A stretch of DNA of 64,000 bases from Desulfosarcina widdelii (lineage in GTDB: Bacteria > Desulfobacterota > Desulfobacteria > Desulfobacterales > Desulfosarcinaceae). A program made the translations under genes and the position numbers. Position 1 is the stretch's first letter, and each line of letters begins with the position of its first letter. Of the stretch, positions 51,082 through 60,082 are shown in pieces. Below the pieces are notes generated by a model. The model made no database searches, was not told where the DNA came from, and saw only the letters and a program-made list of their open reading frames with translations. The stretch covers positions 6,696,001-6,760,000 of the forward strand of contig NZ_AP021875.1 in NCBI RefSeq assembly GCF_009688965.1. The letters are read 5' to 3'.

Positions 51082-51861
51082 ATGAAGCAAAGATTTCTGA
51101 TCAAAATTGGCGGCCTTGCTTTTGAGAAACAAGAGGGCATGCTGGCCTTGGGGGCCGCCATGGCTGCCAGTGAAGACGCGGAATTTATCGTCCTTCACGG
51201 AGGAGGTGCAGAGATTTCCCAGGCATTGTCAGCCGCCGGCCGCCCAAATCGTTTCATCGACGGCGTTCGGGTAACCCCCAGAGAAGATGTCGAGATTGTT
51301 GAACAGGTGCTGTCCCGAAAAGTGAATCAACGTATTGCCAATGCCTTTGAAAAAAGCGATGTCGCCTGCCAGCGCATGTCCGGAAAAACCGGCAACCTGT
51401 TCACGGTCGAGCCGCTCAGCCGCAATGGGCAGGACCTGGGATATGTGGGGCGAATTTCCGGTGTCAACGAAAAGGTGGTGGAAGATGCCCTTGCCAAGGG
51501 GCGCCTGCCGGTAATCTCGCCGGTTTCCGGCGATTCAAACGCCGTTACCTACAATGTAAATGCCGACAGCGCCGCCTCGGCGCTGGCGGCCGCCGCAAAC
51601 TGTACCGATCTTGTTTTTTTTACCGACGTGCCCGGTGTGCTGGTGGATGGGAAGCGATGCGTCACGCTGTCCCGGGATGAAGCAAAAGCGCTTATCGAAG
51701 CGGGAACGATCAAGGGCGGCATGGTTGCGAAAATGGAAGCTGCATTCAAGGCGCTGGATCAGGGCGTCGCTCGTGTTCATATCATGCAATGGCAAGGTCC
51801 CCGAGACTTTGCGAGGCTAAACTGTCAGCAATGCGACAGCGGGACAACCGTTTGCCTGTAG
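51082..51861 (+). CDS. argB: Acetylglutamate kinase-like amino acid kinase
   Basis: 259 residues. FLIKIGGLAFEKQEGMLALG, FIVLHGGGAEISQALSAAGR, NVNADSAASALAAA and DLVFFTDVPGVLVDG are the amino acid kinase family motifs in ArgB order. It phosphorylates N-acetylglutamate in arginine biosynthesis. The length is on the short side for ArgB (about 290 in many bacteria), closer to E. coli ArgB. Cotranscription with the upstream acetyltransferase is likely. A related fosfomycin-type or LysZ kinase cannot be fully excluded. Confidence 0.8.
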   Translation: MKQRFLIKIGGLAFEKQEGMLALGAAMAASEDAEFIVLHGGGAEISQALSAAGRPNRFIDGVRVTPREDVEIVEQVLSRKVNQRIANAFEKSDVACQRMSGKTGNLFTVEPLSRNGQDLGYVGRISGVNEKVVEDALAKGRLPVISPVSGDSNAVTYNVNADSAASALAAAANCTDLVFFTDVPGVLVDGKRCVTLSRDEAKALIEAGTIKGGMVAKMEAAFKALDQGVARVHIMQWQGPRDFARLNCQQCDSGTTVCL

Positions 51862-51879
51862 TCACATGTGATCAATCGT

Positions 51880-51925
51880 GCCGATTCGTCCCTCGTCCTT
51901 CATTCTTCATCCCTCGTCCATCTTC
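51880..51925. repeat. Low-complexity CTCGTCC/TTCATC repeats
   Basis: TCGTCCCTCGTCCTTCATTC followed by TTCATCCCTCGTCCATC: a 7-bp periodic degenerate run between convergent genes; the C-terminus of RlmN is encoded within it. Confidence 0.5.
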
Positions 51926-52968
51926 AACTTCGCTCTGAGCTGCCCGCAGGCCGCACCGATATCCTGTCCCTTGCTGTGGCGCACGATGGCCGTGTAGTGA
52001 TGGTCGGCCAGGGTTTCCTGGAACTGGACGATCCGTTCCGGATCGGGGCGCAAATATTCGCTGCCCGGGTGCTCGTTGAAGGGGATCAGGTTGATCTTGG
52101 CCCTGACGGGGCGCAGCAGCTTTGCCAGGCGGCGGGCATCGCCCAGGCTGTCGTTGACGCCTTTCATCAGAATGTATTCGAAGGTAATCTTGCGGCGGGG
52201 CGGCAGCGGGTAGCGGCGGCAGGCGTCCACCAGGTCGGCGATGGGATACCTGCGGTTGACGGGCATCAGTCGGCTGCGGGTATCGTCCTCGGTGGCGTTG
52301 AGGGATACGGCCAGGTTGACCTGGGTCTCGCGCCCCAGATCCGCCATTGCGGGCACGATCCCGGCCGTTGAAACCGTCACCCTCCGGCTGGAAAACTTGA
52401 GCCCCCAGTCTCCGTCGGTAATCGCTTCCAGGGCTTGGATCACATTGGTGTAGTTGTCCAGCGGCTCTCCCATTCCCATGAACACGATGTTGCTCAGAGG
52501 CATGTCACCCTTGGCATCCACCTGCCGCTTGACATCGCGCACCTGGGAGACGATTTCCCCGGCCGAAAGGTTGCGGACCCATCCCCCCTTGGCCGTCATG
52601 CAAAATCGGCAGCCCTGGCGGCACCCCACCTGGCTTGAGATGCAGAGGGTGAAGTGTTCCTTTTCGGGAATCAGGACCGTTTCGATGTGCCGCCCGTCGT
52701 GGAGCCGGAAAAGAAGCTTGCGGGAGCCGTCTTTAGAGAAGGCCTCTTTTTCCACCTGCAGGCGCGGGTTGACGTAGGCTGCCGCAAGTGCGGCCCGCAA
52801 CGGTTTGCCGAGGTTGGTCATCTCTTCGAAGTGGTCGGTCTGGCGCAGGTAGACCCACCGTAGAACCTGGTCGGTGCGAAAGGGGCGCTGGCCCTGCTCT
52901 TGAAGCCACTCGGCCAATTGCTGCCGCGAGAGGTCTTTGATGTCGATTTTGCTTGATTCTACAGTCAT
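51907..52968 (-). CDS. rlmN: Dual-specificity 23S rRNA / tRNA adenine-C2 methyltransferase RlmN
   Basis: 353 residues. Radical SAM cluster motif in CISSQVGCRQGCRFCMTAKG (C-x3-C-x2-C), N-terminal LPFRTDQ-like region (GQRPFRTDQVLRWVYLRQTD), NIVFMGMGEPLDNYTNVIQA, and the late VRHSKGQDIGAACGQL carrying the methyl-accepting Cys. RlmN methylates A2503 of 23S rRNA and A37 of some tRNAs. It is divergent from ffh. The C-terminus is in a low-complexity repeat. Confidence 0.95.
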   Translation of the reverse strand: MTVESSKIDIKDLSRQQLAEWLQEQGQRPFRTDQVLRWVYLRQTDHFEEMTNLGKPLRAALAAAYVNPRLQVEKEAFSKDGSRKLLFRLHDGRHIETVLIPEKEHFTLCISSQVGCRQGCRFCMTAKGGWVRNLSAGEIVSQVRDVKRQVDAKGDMPLSNIVFMGMGEPLDNYTNVIQALEAITDGDWGLKFSSRRVTVSTAGIVPAMADLGRETQVNLAVSLNATEDDTRSRLMPVNRRYPIADLVDACRRYPLPPRRKITFEYILMKGVNDSLGDARRLAKLLRPVRAKINLIPFNEHPGSEYLRPDPERIVQFQETLADHHYTAIVRHSKGQDIGAACGQLRAKLKMDEG

Positions 52969-53104
52969 GATGTGGGATCCACGACCCGGTTCGAATTGCC
53001 GGTTCGTTCGTTGTCAGACGATGGCAAAAGGGGATGCGGGAAAACTTGGGTTGGCGGCTCAAGTTCTCTACCGGATTCCGGTATCTTGCGGCCTTTTTTA
53101 TACC

Positions 53105-53133
53105 TTGACATAGCATTAAAAAAAATCTATTTT
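53105..53133 (+). promoter_or_regulatory. Sigma-70 promoter of the ffh-rplS cluster
   Basis: TTGACA (53105-53110), 17-bp spacer, TATTTT (53128-53133), about 33 bp before the ffh start. Confidence 0.6.
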
Positions 53134-53165
53134 CAAGGTTTTAGTTGGCATAGCGGGTAAATTGC

Positions 53166-54497
53166 ATGTTCGATGCGCTCAGCGACAAATTAAATTCGGT
53201 TTTCAAGCAGCTCAAAGGCCAGGGCAAACTTTCTGAAAAGAATATTGCCGATGGGCTGCGAGCAGTGCGTATGGCGCTGCTGGAAGCCGATGTGCATTAC
53301 CAGGTGGTCAAGCGGCTGGTGGCGGACATCAAGGAGCGCGCCCTGGGCCAGGAGGTCATGGGGAGCCTGACGCCCGGCCAGCAGGTGGTCAAGATCGTCA
53401 ACGAATCCTTGACCCGGCTCATGGGAGATACCCATGAGGGCCTGAATCTGGCCGGCGAGAAACCGGTGGCGGTGATGCTGGTGGGCCTGCAGGGTTCGGG
53501 TAAGACCACCACGGCTGGCAAGCTGGCGGTGCTGCTGCGCAAAGAAGGAAAACAGCCCTATCTTGTACCGGCGGACATCTACCGGCCTGCGGCCATCGAT
53601 CAGCTCAAAAAGGTGGGCGGCCAGCTGGGGGTGCCGGTTTTCGATTCCACGCCGGAGATGAATCCGGTGGATATCTGCCAGCAGGCGCGGGTGGCGGCGC
53701 ACAAAGCGGGCTGCGACACGCTTGTTCTGGATACGGCCGGGCGGCTGCACATCGACGAAGAGCTGATGGGAGAGCTGGCGCGCATTCGTACGGCCCTGAA
53801 GCCGACGGACATCCTGCTGGTTGCCGACGCCATGACCGGCCAGGATGCGGTCAATATCGCCAAGTCCTTCGACGAACGGCTGGACATCGGCGGCGTGGTG
53901 CTCTCCAAGATGGACGGCGACGCCAGGGGCGGTGCTGCCCTTTCGATCCGGTCCATCACCGGAAAGCCCATCAAGTTCATCGGCGTGGGCGAAAAGCTCA
54001 GCGACCTGGAAGCCTTCCATCCGGATCGCATGGCTTCGCGTATCCTGGGCATGGGTGACGTTCTCACCATGATCGAAAAGGCCCAGGAGGTGGTGGACGA
54101 AAAACAGGCCGCCGAACTGGAAAAGAAGCTGCGCAAAAACCAGTTTACCCTGGAAGATTTTCGCGACCAGATGCGTCAGATCCGCAAGATGGGTTCCCTG
54201 ACGGACATTTTAGGGATGATCCCCGGTATGGGGAAGGTCAAGCAGATGAAGAATCTGCAAGTGGACGAAAAAGAGTTGGTGCACATCGAGGCTATCATCA
54301 ATTCCATGACGCCCATGGAGCGGCGTCAGCATTCGATCATCAATGGCAGCCGCCGCAAACGGATCGCCGCGGGCAGCGGCACGCGGGTGCAGGATGTCAA
54401 CCGTCTGCTCAAGAATTATACGCAGGTGATGAAGATGATGAAAAAAATCAATAAAGGCGGTATGCGCGGATTGGGCCGCGGCATGCTGCCCTTCTAA
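53166..54497 (+). CDS. ffh: Signal recognition particle protein Ffh
   Basis: 443 residues. N domain, then the GTPase G domain with GLQGSGKTTTAGKLAVLLR, DTAGRLHIDE and LSKMDGDARGGAALS, then the Met-rich M domain (MRQIRKMGSLTDILGMIPGM, KMMKKINKGGMRGLGRGMLP) that binds 4.5S RNA and signal peptides. It begins a ribosome and RNA-modification cluster (rpsP, khpA, rimM, trmD, rplS) in the order usual for bacteria. Confidence 0.95.
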   Translation: MFDALSDKLNSVFKQLKGQGKLSEKNIADGLRAVRMALLEADVHYQVVKRLVADIKERALGQEVMGSLTPGQQVVKIVNESLTRLMGDTHEGLNLAGEKPVAVMLVGLQGSGKTTTAGKLAVLLRKEGKQPYLVPADIYRPAAIDQLKKVGGQLGVPVFDSTPEMNPVDICQQARVAAHKAGCDTLVLDTAGRLHIDEELMGELARIRTALKPTDILLVADAMTGQDAVNIAKSFDERLDIGGVVLSKMDGDARGGAALSIRSITGKPIKFIGVGEKLSDLEAFHPDRMASRILGMGDVLTMIEKAQEVVDEKQAAELEKKLRKNQFTLEDFRDQMRQIRKMGSLTDILGMIPGMGKVKQMKNLQVDEKELVHIEAIINSMTPMERRQHSIINGSRRKRIAAGSGTRVQDVNRLLKNYTQVMKMMKKINKGGMRGLGRGMLPF

Positions 54498-54509
54498 AGG
54501 AGAACAAGC

Positions 54510-54764
54510 ATGGCAGTTAAAATCAGACTGGCCCGCCACGGGGCAAAAAAAAGACCGTTTTACCGGATTGTCGCAGCAGACAGCGAAAGCCCCAGGGACG
54601 GTCGTTTTCTTGAAAAACTCGGGACCTACAATCCACTCCAGGACCCGGCAGCGGTGGCTTTGAACACGGATCGGATCAAATACTGGATCGGTCAGGGGGC
54701 CACCCCCAGCGACACGGTCAAATCGATCCTGAAACGCGAAGGTGTTTTTGCCGCTGCGGAATAA
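54510..54764 (+). CDS. rpsP: Ribosomal protein bS16
   Basis: 84 residues: AVKIRLARHGAKKRPFYRIV and GRFLEKLGTYNPL are diagnostic. AAGGAG lies just before ATG 54510, 12 bp after ffh. It is a primary binding protein of the small ribosomal subunit. Confidence 0.97.
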   Translation: MAVKIRLARHGAKKRPFYRIVAADSESPRDGRFLEKLGTYNPLQDPAAVALNTDRIKYWIGQGATPSDTVKSILKREGVFAAAE

Positions 54765-54973
54765 GACCGCACGCCAACCGTGATTCCCAGGTACAACCGG
54801 CTGCCGCTGTCCATCCGTGCAGCGGCATTCGATTACCGATGCATAACGGCTCGTCGTGTTGCCCGGTGCCAGTGGCACTGTCGATGGCACTTTTCGCGCC
54901 TTGCAATCCGGGCGCCTCGTCAATCCCAGCACGTTTTCGATTTGACGACTAGAGGCACGAAGGAGATGGAGCT

Positions 54974-55204
54974 ATGAAAGAGCTGATCAAGTTCATTGCG
55001 CAGGAGCTGGTAGATTTTCCGGATCAGGTTTCCGTTGATGAAATCGAGGGCAACCAGACATCCGTGATCGAACTGAAAGTGGCCAAAGAGGATCTGGGCA
55101 AGGTGATCGGTAAACAGGGACGCACGGCCAGGGCCATGCGTACCCTTTTGAGTGCGGCATCCGCCAAAATCAAAAAACGAACGGTTCTTGAAATCATCGA
55201 ATAG
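54974..55204 (+). CDS. khpA: KH domain RNA-binding protein KhpA
   Basis: 76 residues: MKELIKFIAQELVDFPDQVS and the KH loop GKVIGKQGRTARAMRTLL (GxxG). It lies between rpsP and rimM as in most bacteria. The 210-bp gap before it shows no gene. A GAAGGAGATGGAGCT ribosome binding site is present. Confidence 0.95.
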   Translation: MKELIKFIAQELVDFPDQVSVDEIEGNQTSVIELKVAKEDLGKVIGKQGRTARAMRTLLSAASAKIKKRTVLEIIE

Positions 55205-55730
55205 TCCCGGGAACAGGGACGACCTCATCCTGGTGGGCAAGGTGGTCGGCGCCCACGGCATTCGGGGAAACCTGAAGGTTCGTTCGTATACGGAGTCTCT
55301 GTCGGTTTATGAAGCGAAAGAAGGAATTCACGCAATCCTGCCCGACGGCTCCATCCGGACGATGACCGTCGACAGGGTCTGGCCCCACGGTAAAAGCCTG
55401 TTGATGAATTTCGAATCGGTAACCCGGCGCGATCAGGCCGAAGGCCTTATCGGAACGGAATTGTTTGTCGAAAAAGACCGCCTGCCGGCCCTGGAGGAAG
55501 ATACCTATTATTGGTTCGATCTGGTGGGACTACGGGTGATCGATGCCTCCGGCACCCGGTTGGGACGGCTGGTCCGCATCATTCCCACCTCCGGAAACGA
55601 CATATACGTGGTCAGGGGAGCGTGTGGCGGGCAGCCTCAGGAGACGCTGATTCCTGCCATCGGCGATGTGGTCCTCAGCATCGATCTGGAGGGCGGGATC
55701 ATGACCGTGGATCTGCCGGAAGGGCTATAG
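55152..55730 (+). CDS. rimM: Ribosome maturation factor RimM
   Basis: Up to 192 residues. DDLILVGKVVGAHGIRGNLK opens the RimM domain, and YYWFDLVGLRVIDASGTRLG with ETLIPAIGDVVLSIDLEGG belongs to the PRC-barrel half. Start uncertain: GTG 55152 overlaps khpA by 53 bp, while TTG 55188 would overlap by 17 bp and give a length closer to the family. RimM binds S19 and aids 16S rRNA maturation. Confidence 0.9.
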   Translation: MRHPPKSKNERFLKSSNSPGNRDDLILVGKVVGAHGIRGNLKVRSYTESLSVYEAKEGIHAILPDGSIRTMTVDRVWPHGKSLLMNFESVTRRDQAEGLIGTELFVEKDRLPALEEDTYYWFDLVGLRVIDASGTRLGRLVRIIPTSGNDIYVVRGACGGQPQETLIPAIGDVVLSIDLEGGIMTVDLPEGL

Positions 55731-55745
55731 ACCGCGCGGTAAACC

Positions 55746-56492
55746 ATGAAAGTTTGTGTGCTGACCCTTTTTCCCGAGCTGTTCCAGCCGTTCTGGGACC
55801 ATGGGATCATTCGGCGGGCGGTTCAGGGCGGCAAGATCCATCCGGCTACCGTCAACATCCGCGACCATGCCGAAGGACGGCATCGGGTGACCGATGACCG
55901 GCCTTACGGAGGCGGTTGCGGAATGGTCATGAAGCCGGAACCGCTGGCCGGTGCGATGGCCGAAGCCAAAGGCCGCATGCCAACGGCAACCACCTTGCTG
56001 CTCTCCCCTCAGGGCAGACGGTTCGACCAGCAGTTGGCCGAGTCGCTGGCACAGGCCGGCGAACTCATTTTGGTGTGCGGTCGTTACGAAGGGGTGGACG
56101 AGCGCTTCGTCGACCGCTTTGTGGACGGGGAAATTTCCATCGGCGACTTCGTTCTTACCGGCGGCGAACTGGCAGCCATGGCGATCATCGATGCCGTGGC
56201 GCGACTGATTCCCGGTGTGCTGGGCAACGAGGACTCGGCAGGCAGCGATACCTTTAGTGACGGGCTCGTGGAATATGCCCACTACACGCGACCGCCGAAT
56301 TATGACGACGAAGCGGTCCCCGATGTGCTGCTTTCCGGCAACCACGCCGAGATCGAGCGTTGGCGGAGGGAAACGGCTCTGATGCGAACCGTGCTTAAGC
56401 GGCCGGACCTCCTGGAAAGGCGGGGCGTTTCCCCGGAGGAGCGGGCCTTGTTGATAAAATGGCGCAGGGAACTTGACCGGCTCATCGGATAG
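55746..56492 (+). CDS. trmD: tRNA (guanine-N1)-methyltransferase TrmD
   Basis: 248 residues. SPOUT-fold enzyme with MKVCVLTLFPELFQPFWDHG, RPYGGGCGMVMKPEPL, VCGRYEGVDERF and SIGDFVLTGGELAAM, which make the SAM-binding knot. It forms m1G37 in tRNAs. Its 3' end overlaps the next gene by 20 bp. Confidence 0.97.
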   Translation: MKVCVLTLFPELFQPFWDHGIIRRAVQGGKIHPATVNIRDHAEGRHRVTDDRPYGGGCGMVMKPEPLAGAMAEAKGRMPTATTLLLSPQGRRFDQQLAESLAQAGELILVCGRYEGVDERFVDRFVDGEISIGDFVLTGGELAAMAIIDAVARLIPGVLGNEDSAGSDTFSDGLVEYAHYTRPPNYDDEAVPDVLLSGNHAEIERWRRETALMRTVLKRPDLLERRGVSPEERALLIKWRRELDRLIG

Positions 56493-57042
56493 CCGGCTCT
56501 ACGTCGCGCTGGTTCATTATCCGGTGATCGACAAGAACGGCGAAACCATCGCCTCGGCGGTAACCAATCTGGACCTGCACGACATCGCCAGGGTGTGCAG
56601 GAGTTACGGCGTCAGGGGCTATTTTGTCATTACGCCGCTGGCGGACCAGAAGATACTGGTCAACCGCATTGTGGACCACTGGATCAGCGGCACCGGCGGG
56701 CGGTACAACCCCAAGCGGAAAAAAGCCCTGGAACTGGTCCATGTCAGGGACACCTTCGAGCAAAGCGTCGATGAGATCTCCGCGACCGAAGGTTGCCGGC
56801 CCGTGACGGTGGTCACCACGGCCCGGCGGGACACCGGCGGCATGACTTGCCAGCGCTTAAGGGAGATGGTAGAAAGCGCCACCCCTGTCCTTCTGGTTTT
56901 CGGAACGGCCTGGGGGTTGACGGATGATTTCATGGCCCGGGCGGACCATATTCTGGAGCCGCTGGCCGGAACAGAAACTTACAATCATCTGTCGGTACGG
57001 TCCGCGGCAGCTATCGTTGTGGACCGACTGCTGGGCAGGTGA
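56473..57042 (+). CDS. SPOUT-type RNA methyltransferase (PF09936-like)
   Basis: 189 residues from TTG 56473. LYVALVHYPVIDKNGETIAS, VTNLDLHDIARVCRSYGV, and FGTAWGLTDDFMARADHIL fit the SAM-dependent RNA methyltransferase family commonly inserted between trmD and rplS in Desulfobacterota and Aquificae. The RNA target is unknown. The overlap with trmD implies translational coupling. Confidence 0.8.
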   Translation: MTGSSDSRLYVALVHYPVIDKNGETIASAVTNLDLHDIARVCRSYGVRGYFVITPLADQKILVNRIVDHWISGTGGRYNPKRKKALELVHVRDTFEQSVDEISATEGCRPVTVVTTARRDTGGMTCQRLREMVESATPVLLVFGTAWGLTDDFMARADHILEPLAGTETYNHLSVRSAAAIVVDRLLGR

Positions 57043-57074
57043 ATGAATACTTAACATCAATATCGGGAGTGATC

Positions 57075-57422
57075 ATGGAAATTATCAAAAACATTGAAAG
57101 AGAACAGGTCCGCATGGATCTGCCGGACTTTTCACCGGGTGACACCGTTACGGTGCACGTGAAAATCCGCGAAGGCAACAAGGAGCGTCTGCAGGCGTTT
57201 ACTGGCGTCGTGATCAGCAAGAAAAAGGGCCTGGCCAACGCCAGCTTTACCGTGCGTAAAGTCTCCTATGGTGTCGGCGTGGAGCGTGTTTTTCCTATGA
57301 ATTCGCCCATCCTCGACCGGGTGGAAGTGGTCACCCGCGGCCGGGTGCGCCGGGCAAAGATTTACTACCTGCGCAAGCTGCGCGGCAAGGCGGCCCGGAT
57401 CAAGGAAAAACGGTTCACCTAA
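57075..57422 (+). CDS. rplS: Ribosomal protein bL19
   Basis: 115 residues: FSPGDTVTVHVKIREGNKER, RLQAFTGVVISKKKG, SYGVGVERVFPMNSPILDRV are diagnostic. ATG 57075 preceded by GGGAGTG; 32 bp after the RNA methyltransferase. Confidence 0.97.
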   Translation: MEIIKNIEREQVRMDLPDFSPGDTVTVHVKIREGNKERLQAFTGVVISKKKGLANASFTVRKVSYGVGVERVFPMNSPILDRVEVVTRGRVRRAKIYYLRKLRGKAARIKEKRFT

Positions 57423-57447
57423 TATGAACAACGTCCCATAGGGTACC

Positions 57448-58068
57448 ATGGAAGCAGACCTTTGGGCCTTTGAAAGAAACGCCCATGAAATGGGCTGTCG
57501 GATTGTTGCAGGCATTGACGAGGCCGGCCGGGGTCCCCTGGCCGGTCCCGTCGTTTCTGCAGCCGTCATTCTTCCAGATGGGGTGGCCATTCCGGGAATA
57601 GACGATTCCAAGAAACTGACCCCCAAGCGGCGGCACGACCTCTATGATCGCCTGTACGAGGTATCCCATGCCATTGGAATCGGTGTGGTGGATGCTGGCG
57701 AGATCGACCGGATAAACATCCTGCAGGCGACACTGGGCGCCATGGCCATGGCCGTGGCCAATCTGGACCCGCGGCCGGATCATCTGCTGATCGACGGCAT
57801 TTTCACCATCGCTTCGGACCTTTCCCAGCAGGCCATCAAAAAGGGAGATTCCCGGAGCATCTCCATTGCCGCGGCGTCCATTGTCGCTAAGGTCACCCGG
57901 GACCGCATGATGGACCAGGTGGACGAGTTGTTCCCGGAATTCGGATTCGGCCGCCACAAGGGCTATCCCACAAAGACGCACCGCCAGGCCATCCAGCAGC
58001 ATGGCTGCTGCCCCATCCACCGCCGGTCGTTTAAGGGCGTAAAAGAATACGTGGAAAGTGATCGGTGA
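57448..58068 (+). CDS. rnhB: Ribonuclease HII
   Basis: 206 residues. GIDEAGRGPLAGPVVSAAVI carries the catalytic Asp-Glu pair, DSKKLTPKRRHDL and LIDGIF (Asp) follow, and AASIVAKVTRDRMM is the family signature. It removes RNA from DNA-RNA hybrids. It is usually adjacent to rplS and yraN, as here. Confidence 0.95.
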   Translation: MEADLWAFERNAHEMGCRIVAGIDEAGRGPLAGPVVSAAVILPDGVAIPGIDDSKKLTPKRRHDLYDRLYEVSHAIGIGVVDAGEIDRINILQATLGAMAMAVANLDPRPDHLLIDGIFTIASDLSQQAIKKGDSRSISIAAASIVAKVTRDRMMDQVDELFPEFGFGRHKGYPTKTHRQAIQQHGCCPIHRRSFKGVKEYVESDR

Positions 58069-58154
58069 TCAGTGCAGCTGTAAACCCTTCTTAGCTGCAT
58101 TGAACCAAAAAATTTTGATGGACAATACCATGGACGATTATGACGACCGGTTTC

Positions 58155-58260
58155 GTAAAAAGCCAGAGATCAAGGCTTGCGAATCCCGAGGAATGAGGTG
58201 TAAATAAAAGTACTCCGCAGTGACGAGGGATACGCGTAACGAAGATATCGGGCTTTTTAC
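58155..58260. repeat. 106-bp dispersed repeat, copy 2 (inverted relative to copy 1)
   Basis: Ends GTAAAAAGCC and GGGCTTTTTAC. Its reverse complement matches 24696-24803 over the whole length with scattered differences. A fragment matching the TATCGGGCTTTTTACG end is also present near 31679-31697. It lies between rnhB and yraN, which are otherwise usually close. Confidence 0.75.
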
Positions 58261-58269
58261 GGAACCGGC

Positions 58270-58641
58270 ATGCTTAATCGGCAACAACAATTCGGTAAAC
58301 GCAGCGAACGCCTGGCGCTGAACTATCTCAAGCTCAAAGGGTATCGCATTGTCGAGACCAACTACCGTTCCAGCGTCGGTGAAATCGATATCATCGCCAG
58401 GGAAAAAGACACCCTCGTTTTTGTGGAGGTGAAGGCGCGTTCTTCGAGCCGATTCGGCAATGCCAAGGGAGCCGTCACGCCCACGAAACAGCGTAAAATC
58501 TCCATGGCCGCCCTGGACTACCTCAAACGCAGTGGACAGCCCGAAGCCCGGGCCCGATTCGATGTCGTGGCCATCGACACCGCGGCAGGGAAAACCGCCA
58601 TCGAGATCGTGAAAAATGCCTTCACCCTTGCCTACGGATAA
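58270..58641 (+). CDS. yraN: YraN family endonuclease-like protein
   Basis: 123 residues: GKRSERLALNYLKLKGYRIV, NYRSSVGEIDIIAREKDTLV, FVEVKARSS are the UPF0102 family signature, which resembles Holliday junction resolvase nuclease folds (Glu/Asp/EVK). Its cellular role is not established. It overlaps rsmI by 26 bp. Confidence 0.95.
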   Translation: MLNRQQQFGKRSERLALNYLKLKGYRIVETNYRSSVGEIDIIAREKDTLVFVEVKARSSSRFGNAKGAVTPTKQRKISMAALDYLKRSGQPEARARFDVVAIDTAAGKTAIEIVKNAFTLAYG

Positions 58642-59497
58642 ACCTGTTCCCAGCGGCCTTTATGTGGTGGCCACCCCCATTGGCAACCTGGAGGATATCA
58701 CCCTGCGCGCCATCCGGATTCTGACCGGGGTCGATATGATCGCTGCCGAGGACACCCGCCACACCGCACGTCTGCTCGCGCACTACCGGATCAAGACCCC
58801 ACTGATCTCCTGCCACGAACACAACGAGCGTCAGCGCAGCGCAGAACTGATAGACAAAATCCGCTCCGGCAGATCGGTGGCACTGGTTTCCGACGCCGGC
58901 ACTCCCTCGGTTTCGGATCCCGGCTACCGGCTCGTGCGGGCCGCCGTAGAGGATGGTTTGGATGTCATTCCGGTTCCGGGGGTTTCGGCTGCGGTCACGG
59001 CCCTGTGTGTTTCGGGTTTGCCCACCGATGCCTTCGTGTTCATCGGTTTTGCCCCTAAAAAGAGCGGCAGTCGCAGGGAACTGCTCGAATCGCTGGCCGC
59101 GGAATCGCGCACCCTGGTATTTTACGAGTCACCCCGGCGGGTGGCGGCGCTTTTAGAGGTCGCTGAATCGGTCATGGGGGACCGCCAGGCGGTGCTGGCA
59201 CGGGAACTGACCAAGCTGCACGAAGAATTCATCCGCGGCAGCCTGTCCGAGATTCGGGCCGCCCTCGAAAAGCGCCAGCAGGTCAAGGGCGAGTGCACGC
59301 TTCTGGTGGCCGGTGCGACGGCGGAGGAATCCGTCTCCGATGCACAACTGGAAGAGGCTCTCAGAAAGGCGCTGGCCCGGTCGGATGCACGCCTGTCGGG
59401 TGTTTCCAAAGCCTTTTCCCGTCAGTACAATCTGCCCCGCAAAAAAGTGTATGAAATGGCGCTTGCCATCCAGAAAGAAAGCGGGGGTTCCTCCTGA
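58616..59497 (+). CDS. rsmI: 16S rRNA (cytidine-2'-O)-methyltransferase RsmI
   Basis: 293 residues. GLYVVATPIGNLEDITLRAI, LVSDAGTPSVSDPGYRLVRA and FYESPRRVAALLE are diagnostic of this tetrapyrrole-methylase-fold enzyme, which modifies C1402 of 16S rRNA. The start at 58616 lies inside yraN. Confidence 0.95.
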   Translation: MPSPLPTDKPVPSGLYVVATPIGNLEDITLRAIRILTGVDMIAAEDTRHTARLLAHYRIKTPLISCHEHNERQRSAELIDKIRSGRSVALVSDAGTPSVSDPGYRLVRAAVEDGLDVIPVPGVSAAVTALCVSGLPTDAFVFIGFAPKKSGSRRELLESLAAESRTLVFYESPRRVAALLEVAESVMGDRQAVLARELTKLHEEFIRGSLSEIRAALEKRQQVKGECTLLVAGATAEESVSDAQLEEALRKALARSDARLSGVSKAFSRQYNLPRKKVYEMALAIQKESGGSS

Positions 59498-59500
59498 CCC

Positions 59501-60082
59501 ATGAGCAAATCAGCCGATACGATTTATCCGGTGATCCTGCCGGTTCCCGCGACGGATCAGCAACGCAAGGGCCGGGAAATGGTCAGGTTTTTGAGCCGCT
59601 ATGCCCGCCTGGCCCTTGCTCAATCCTTTGAGAAAAGCGGACTTCTTTTGGGAGACTTGCCCAAGGACGATCAGGGCGCGCCCCTGCCGGTCGACGGGGT
59701 CTACTGGTCCCTGAGCCACAAGTCGGCCATCGTCGGCGCGGTGGCCGCGACGCTGCCGGTGGGGCTGGATCTGGAAACAGTGCGTCCGGTCAATCAGGCC
59801 CTGTTGGCCAGGGTTGCCGACGACGCCGAATGGCGGCTGGCCGGCGATCAGGAACCCACTTCTTTTTTCCGCTTCTGGACCGCCAAAGAAGCTGTGCTCA
59901 AGGCCGTGGGCAAGGGCATGGCGGGGCTGTCCCGGTGCCGGATCGTTGAAATCGAAACTCCCACCCAAATGATTCTGACTTACGACAGCCTTCCCTGGCC
60001 GGTGGAACACCGCTGGTTCGGCGACCATGTGGCCGCCATTTCCGTGCAACAGGGCACCGTCGTCTGGCCTGACGCTCCCTGA
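59501..60082 (+). CDS. 4'-phosphopantetheinyl transferase (Sfp-like)
   Basis: 193 residues. VYWSLSHKSAIVGAVAATLP, VGLDLETVRPVN and FFRFWTAKEAVLKAVGKGM contain the conserved Asp/Glu and W-x-x-KEA motifs of the Sfp/EntD superfamily. It attaches phosphopantetheine to carrier proteins (fatty acid, polyketide or aminoadipate type). It starts 3 bp after rsmI. Confidence 0.9.
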   Translation: MSKSADTIYPVILPVPATDQQRKGREMVRFLSRYARLALAQSFEKSGLLLGDLPKDDQGAPLPVDGVYWSLSHKSAIVGAVAATLPVGLDLETVRPVNQALLARVADDAEWRLAGDQEPTSFFRFWTAKEAVLKAVGKGMAGLSRCRIVEIETPTQMILTYDSLPWPVEHRWFGDHVAAISVQQGTVVWPDAP

